From Platanthera guangdongensis (taxonomy: Eukaryota > Streptophyta > Magnoliopsida > Asparagales > Orchidaceae), in the NCBI GenBank assembly GCA_039583875.1, contig CM077152.1, forward strand, positions 21,799,538 to 21,863,537: DNA of 64,000 bases, read 5' to 3'. Numbering within the stretch: position 1 is the first letter of the stretch; each line of letters begins with the position of its first letter. This document shows positions 61,250 through 64,000 of this stretch, piece after piece. The notes under the pieces are model-generated. The model did no database searches. It saw nothing but the letters and a program-made list of their open reading frames with translations, and was not told the DNA's origin. A program made the translations under genes and the position numbers.

Positions 61250-61945
61250 CTTGTACAACTCCGTGTCCTGCGAGCAAGGTCGCCAGGAACCAGACAGATC
61301 AGGCTAAAGGCAGAAGGTGAGCTCGGCAGTGAGGAGGCCGAGCCCGAGCTCGGCATTCGTCGACCATAGGTCGGCGCTCATCGAGCGGAGATCAGCATTC
61401 GTCGAACCCGGCTCGGCGTTCGCCGAGCTAGTCCCAGCTCGCGTCGTCGCAGTGGAACTCGGCAACAGTAGGCGAGCAGGACCTGCCGAGGTGGCCAAGC
61501 TCCCCAACTCGCCTGGATGAATGAGGTACTTTCTACTGTTTTGCCCCCGCTGGTCTGCCCATAGCCCTTCAAAACAGCGGAGTTTGGATGTTGGCAGACC
61601 CAACCAAGGGTTTTCTGGTAATTTCAGGTCAGCTCTTTTGGTTATTGGCAGTCCAGATTCTAAAAAACTATAAATAGGACCCAAGGGGTACCTCAGAAAG
61701 CATGCTTCATGTGTCTCCCTGCTCCAGTTTTCGAGCGCTTTTTGAGGGTACCTTAGCTCGGCTTCTGGCTAAGGAGGGGAAGCGCTCTGAGATCTTCCGG
61801 GTGTGTGGTGGGACCTCCCCGCCGAGCCCTTGGGTCGGTTTTTCCTTATTCTCCTTGTCGTTTTGCTTGCAGGAGTAACGTAGGCGCGAGACCACCCCTT
61901 CCCCAAGGGCGAACTCCACAGGAGATCGAGAAATCGGTTTCAACA
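61250..61945 (+). repeat. 5' LTR of second Tat-like element
   Basis: The right end ...GGTTTCAACA is set by homology; TATA-like CTATAAATAGG is near 61668. The left end is approximate because the 3' LTR is outside the window. CTCGGC/CGTCG motifs recur at 61320-61450. Confidence 0.65.
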
Positions 61946-61998
61946 TTTTGGTGCGGTGAGCGTGGAGCGTGGTCAGAGCAGAAAAGCTTCAACGAGCT

Positions 61999-63340
61999 CG
62001 ATGACGGGAGGACAGGGATCTGACAGGCCGAACTCGCCCCCCCCCCCCCCCCCCCCGCCTCTCGCCACGGTGGGGATGTTGGAAGATTTCAGGAACGAGG
62101 TGCTGAGCCTCGTCAAGTTCGCACTCGGCACGCGGGCCGAGTGCTCGACTCCGGCAGTCCAGATCGCGGCCGCCCCCTCGTTGGGCGAGGACGCTCCCGG
62201 CAGGCGAGCTGGGAAGGAGGTGGCCGAGGAAGGCCGGGGGTGCGAGCTCCCCGGGCGCGAGCTCTTCCCCGGCTCGGCAGGCCGAGGCAGGTTCGGCGAA
62301 CTGGGCTCGCGAGATTCGCCAGCTCGCCCAGTGGGGGAGGCAGTCCTTTCAGCGAGCTGGTTTTCTCAGCTCCAGTTCCAGATGGGTTCAGGGAACCCGA
62401 GATGTCCTACTACACCGGGAAGGGAGACCCGGTCCAGCATGTGCAATGGTTCGAGGATGTAGTCTCCATCCGACAGATGTCGGACGGGTTCAAGTGTCGA
62501 CTCTTCGCCATCACCCTCAGGGAGAAGGCAAGGGAGTGGTTCCATCAGCTACCGGCCAGCTTCATCTACTGCTTCGAGGACCTGCGCCGGGGGTTCATGC
62601 TGAGGTTCACTACCTCGAAGAAGAGGAAGAAGGAGTCTGAGTCCCTGTTCCACATCAAGCAGGGGGTGAACGAGACGTTGGGAAGCTACGTGGACCGGTT
62701 CCAGGAGGAGGTTACTCAGGTCCAGGAGATGCCAGGTCATAGTCTGATGATGGCCTTTACCCTGGGCCTGCAGCAGGGGTTCTTCCGGATGGAGCTGAAG
62801 AGAGTTCCCCCCCCCCCCTCTCCTATGAGGAGCTGATGGAGAGAGCGGCAAGAGAAGTTGACGGGGAGGCGTCGAACCCGGAGTTTGCAAGGAAGCTGGC
62901 TAAGTGGGCCACGGAGGAAGAGAAGGAGACGAGAGGAGGGAGAGGACAGGAGGAGAGAAGAGGAGAGCCTCGGCAGAGGGAGCAAAGCAGCTCCAGTGGC
63001 AGCAGCAGCCGAGGTGGGGGCGTCAGGAGCCCGACCGTCGACTGGGCTGAAGACCTGAGTGGCAAGGGCAGGGGCCACAGAGGGGATACCACGGAAGGGA
63101 TCACTACCAGGGGAGGCAAGATCAGTTCCACCCTCCAGGCTGGAGGCAAGCCCAAAGGCCCCGGCTTCCCGATCAAGAGGAGGCAATGGCCATAGCCTTG
63201 GGGGCGAGGAGAGGAATGATGAGGAGGAGGAGGAGAGAAGTGAGGGTGGAGTTGTCCCTATTGCGACTTCCATCAAGAGGAGGGGCACGCAACAGCCACG
63301 TGCCCAGAATTTCTTGAGATGAGAGGGAATAGGGAGCAGC
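61999..63340 (+). pseudogene. Gag of second Tat-like element
   Basis: N-terminal frame SRKASTSSMTGGQGSDRPNS precedes a run of 20 C (62037-62056), then VGMLEDFRNEVLSLVKFALG. The gag domain (about 62360-62800) reads [40 protein letters not shown] and [17 protein letters not shown]. The frame breaks at 12 C (62807-62818), as in the first Tat element. Zinc-binding [17 protein letters not shown] sequence is near 63258-63300. Confidence 0.88.
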
Positions 63341-63539
63341 AGCAGCAGGGGCGACAAGAAGTGAGGATTGAGGGGGTCCTGCCTCGGGCGGAGGAGGATC
63401 GTTGCGCAGACCGGGTGGATGTTGGAACCCGAGGAGGGATCAGAGTGATCCACGGAGGGGTAGGGGTCGAGGCTTCCCGCAAGGCAAGCCTCCACACCAT
63501 GTACCGACGGAGCGTTGCCTCCACATCCCAAACCCCACC

Positions 63540-64000
63540 CCCGGAGGAGAGGATCACTTTCTCCAGGAGCGATATGCCAGATCACGAGGATCCATTCTGT
63601 GATGCGCTGGTCATCAAGGCAGCCATCGAGAATTTTACCGTCTCTCGGATCCTCGTGGACAACGGGAGCTCCGTCAACGTCGTCTTCAAAAAGGCGTTTG
63701 ACGCGATGAAGGTGGAGGCAAAGAGGGTGCTGGCCTCGGATGGCCCTTTGTTCGGGTTTTCAGGAGAGAGGAAGGAAGTGGAGGGAGGAGTAGGCCTCCA
63801 TGTCACCTTGGGGGGGCAGTCCCGAAACTGCAGGTTCGTCATTGTGGACGCCCCCAGCAGCTACAGCGCCATCTTCGGGAGGCCCCTTATCAGCGCCTTC
63901 CGCTGCGTCCCCTCATCTTTCCACCAATGCTTAAAGTTCAACGCTGAGGGGATTCAGGTCCGGGTCAGGGGGGACCCAAAGGTGGCGCGGGAGTGCTATG
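63540..64000 (+). CDS. Protease of second Tat-like element, cut by window edge
   Basis: ITFSRSDMPDHEDPFCDALV, then [20 protein letters not shown] with an intact DNGSS active site, [20 protein letters not shown] and SSYSAIFGRPLISAF. The frame is open to the end of the window, so this element is better preserved here than its relative. Confidence 0.85.

Larger units (their letters stand above)
61250..64000 (+). mobile_element. Second Tat-like gypsy element, 5' part
   Basis: 5' LTR about 61250-61945, then TTTTGGTGCGGTGAGCGTGG as primer region, then gag and protease running off the right edge. Gag and protease are clearly homologous to the element at 44892-46890 but the LTR differs except for AGCGGAGTT, TTGGCAGACC and AAGGAGGGGAAGCGCTC blocks and the CAACA end. 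It is therefore a related but distinct family. Confidence 0.88.

Overview
This is a retrotransposon-packed stretch of a flowering-plant nuclear genome. The evidence is spliced host exons with GT-AG borders, Ty1/copia and Ty3/gypsy (including Tat-lineage) LTR elements, Tourist/Harbinger-type MITEs, L1-like LINE fragments and an Au-like SINE. Nothing bacterial is present. A large-genome angiosperm fits; I cannot name the species.

Two host genes can be reconstructed, both on the minus strand. (1) A plant myotubularin phosphoinositide 3-phosphatase runs from beyond exon 59076-59125 to a stop codon at 6764. Fourteen exons join in frame into 707 residues, including the CSDGWDR active site. The roughly 2.1 kb of coding sequence is spread over 52.4 kb because its introns (up to 25 kb) hold nested retrotransposons. 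The N-terminal exons (most of the PH-GRAM domain) are not found in the window. (2) Downstream lies a small twin-CX9C (DUF3128-like) gene with its start codon at 4683. One CX9C motif is in each of its first two exons (4569-4683 and 867-985). They are separated by a 3.6 kb intron containing three nested or adjacent MITEs, and the 3' exon(s) lie off the left edge.

Layout: 1-4.9 kb, CX9C gene with MITEs; 5.0-5.5 kb, two tandem MITEs in its upstream flank; 6.8-7.6 kb, last two myotubularin exons; 7.8-16.3 kb, copia element broken by a 9-bp-TSD DNA element, a small minus-strand LTR element and other sequence; 17.0-19.0 kb, five more exons or exon parts with a LINE remnant; 19.2-24.5 kb, complete but mutated gypsy element; 24.9-26.4 kb, solo LTR; 26.5 kb, exon; 27.0-30.8 kb, LINE remnant and a non-autonomous LTR element carrying a 15-bp satellite and a hairpin element with a tRNA-like core; 31.0-34.0 kb, six exons and a second solo LTR; 34.3-57.7 kb, a nest of a gag-protease-only gypsy, a copia with an internal 1.76-kb duplication, and a 13.6-kb Tat element with antisense ORFs and hairpin-array LTRs; 57.7-58.2 kb, solo LTR; 59.1 kb, exon; 59.6-61.2 kb, SINE and LINE scraps; 61.25-64 kb, the 5' part of a second Tat element.

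The main points are the intact splice chain of the phosphatase gene through this load, the strong antisense bias of the intronic LTR elements, and several structural oddities in the elements: 42-bp hairpin arrays expanded between sister LTRs, a same-phase poly-C frame break in two Tat gag genes, and a foldback with a B-box core.
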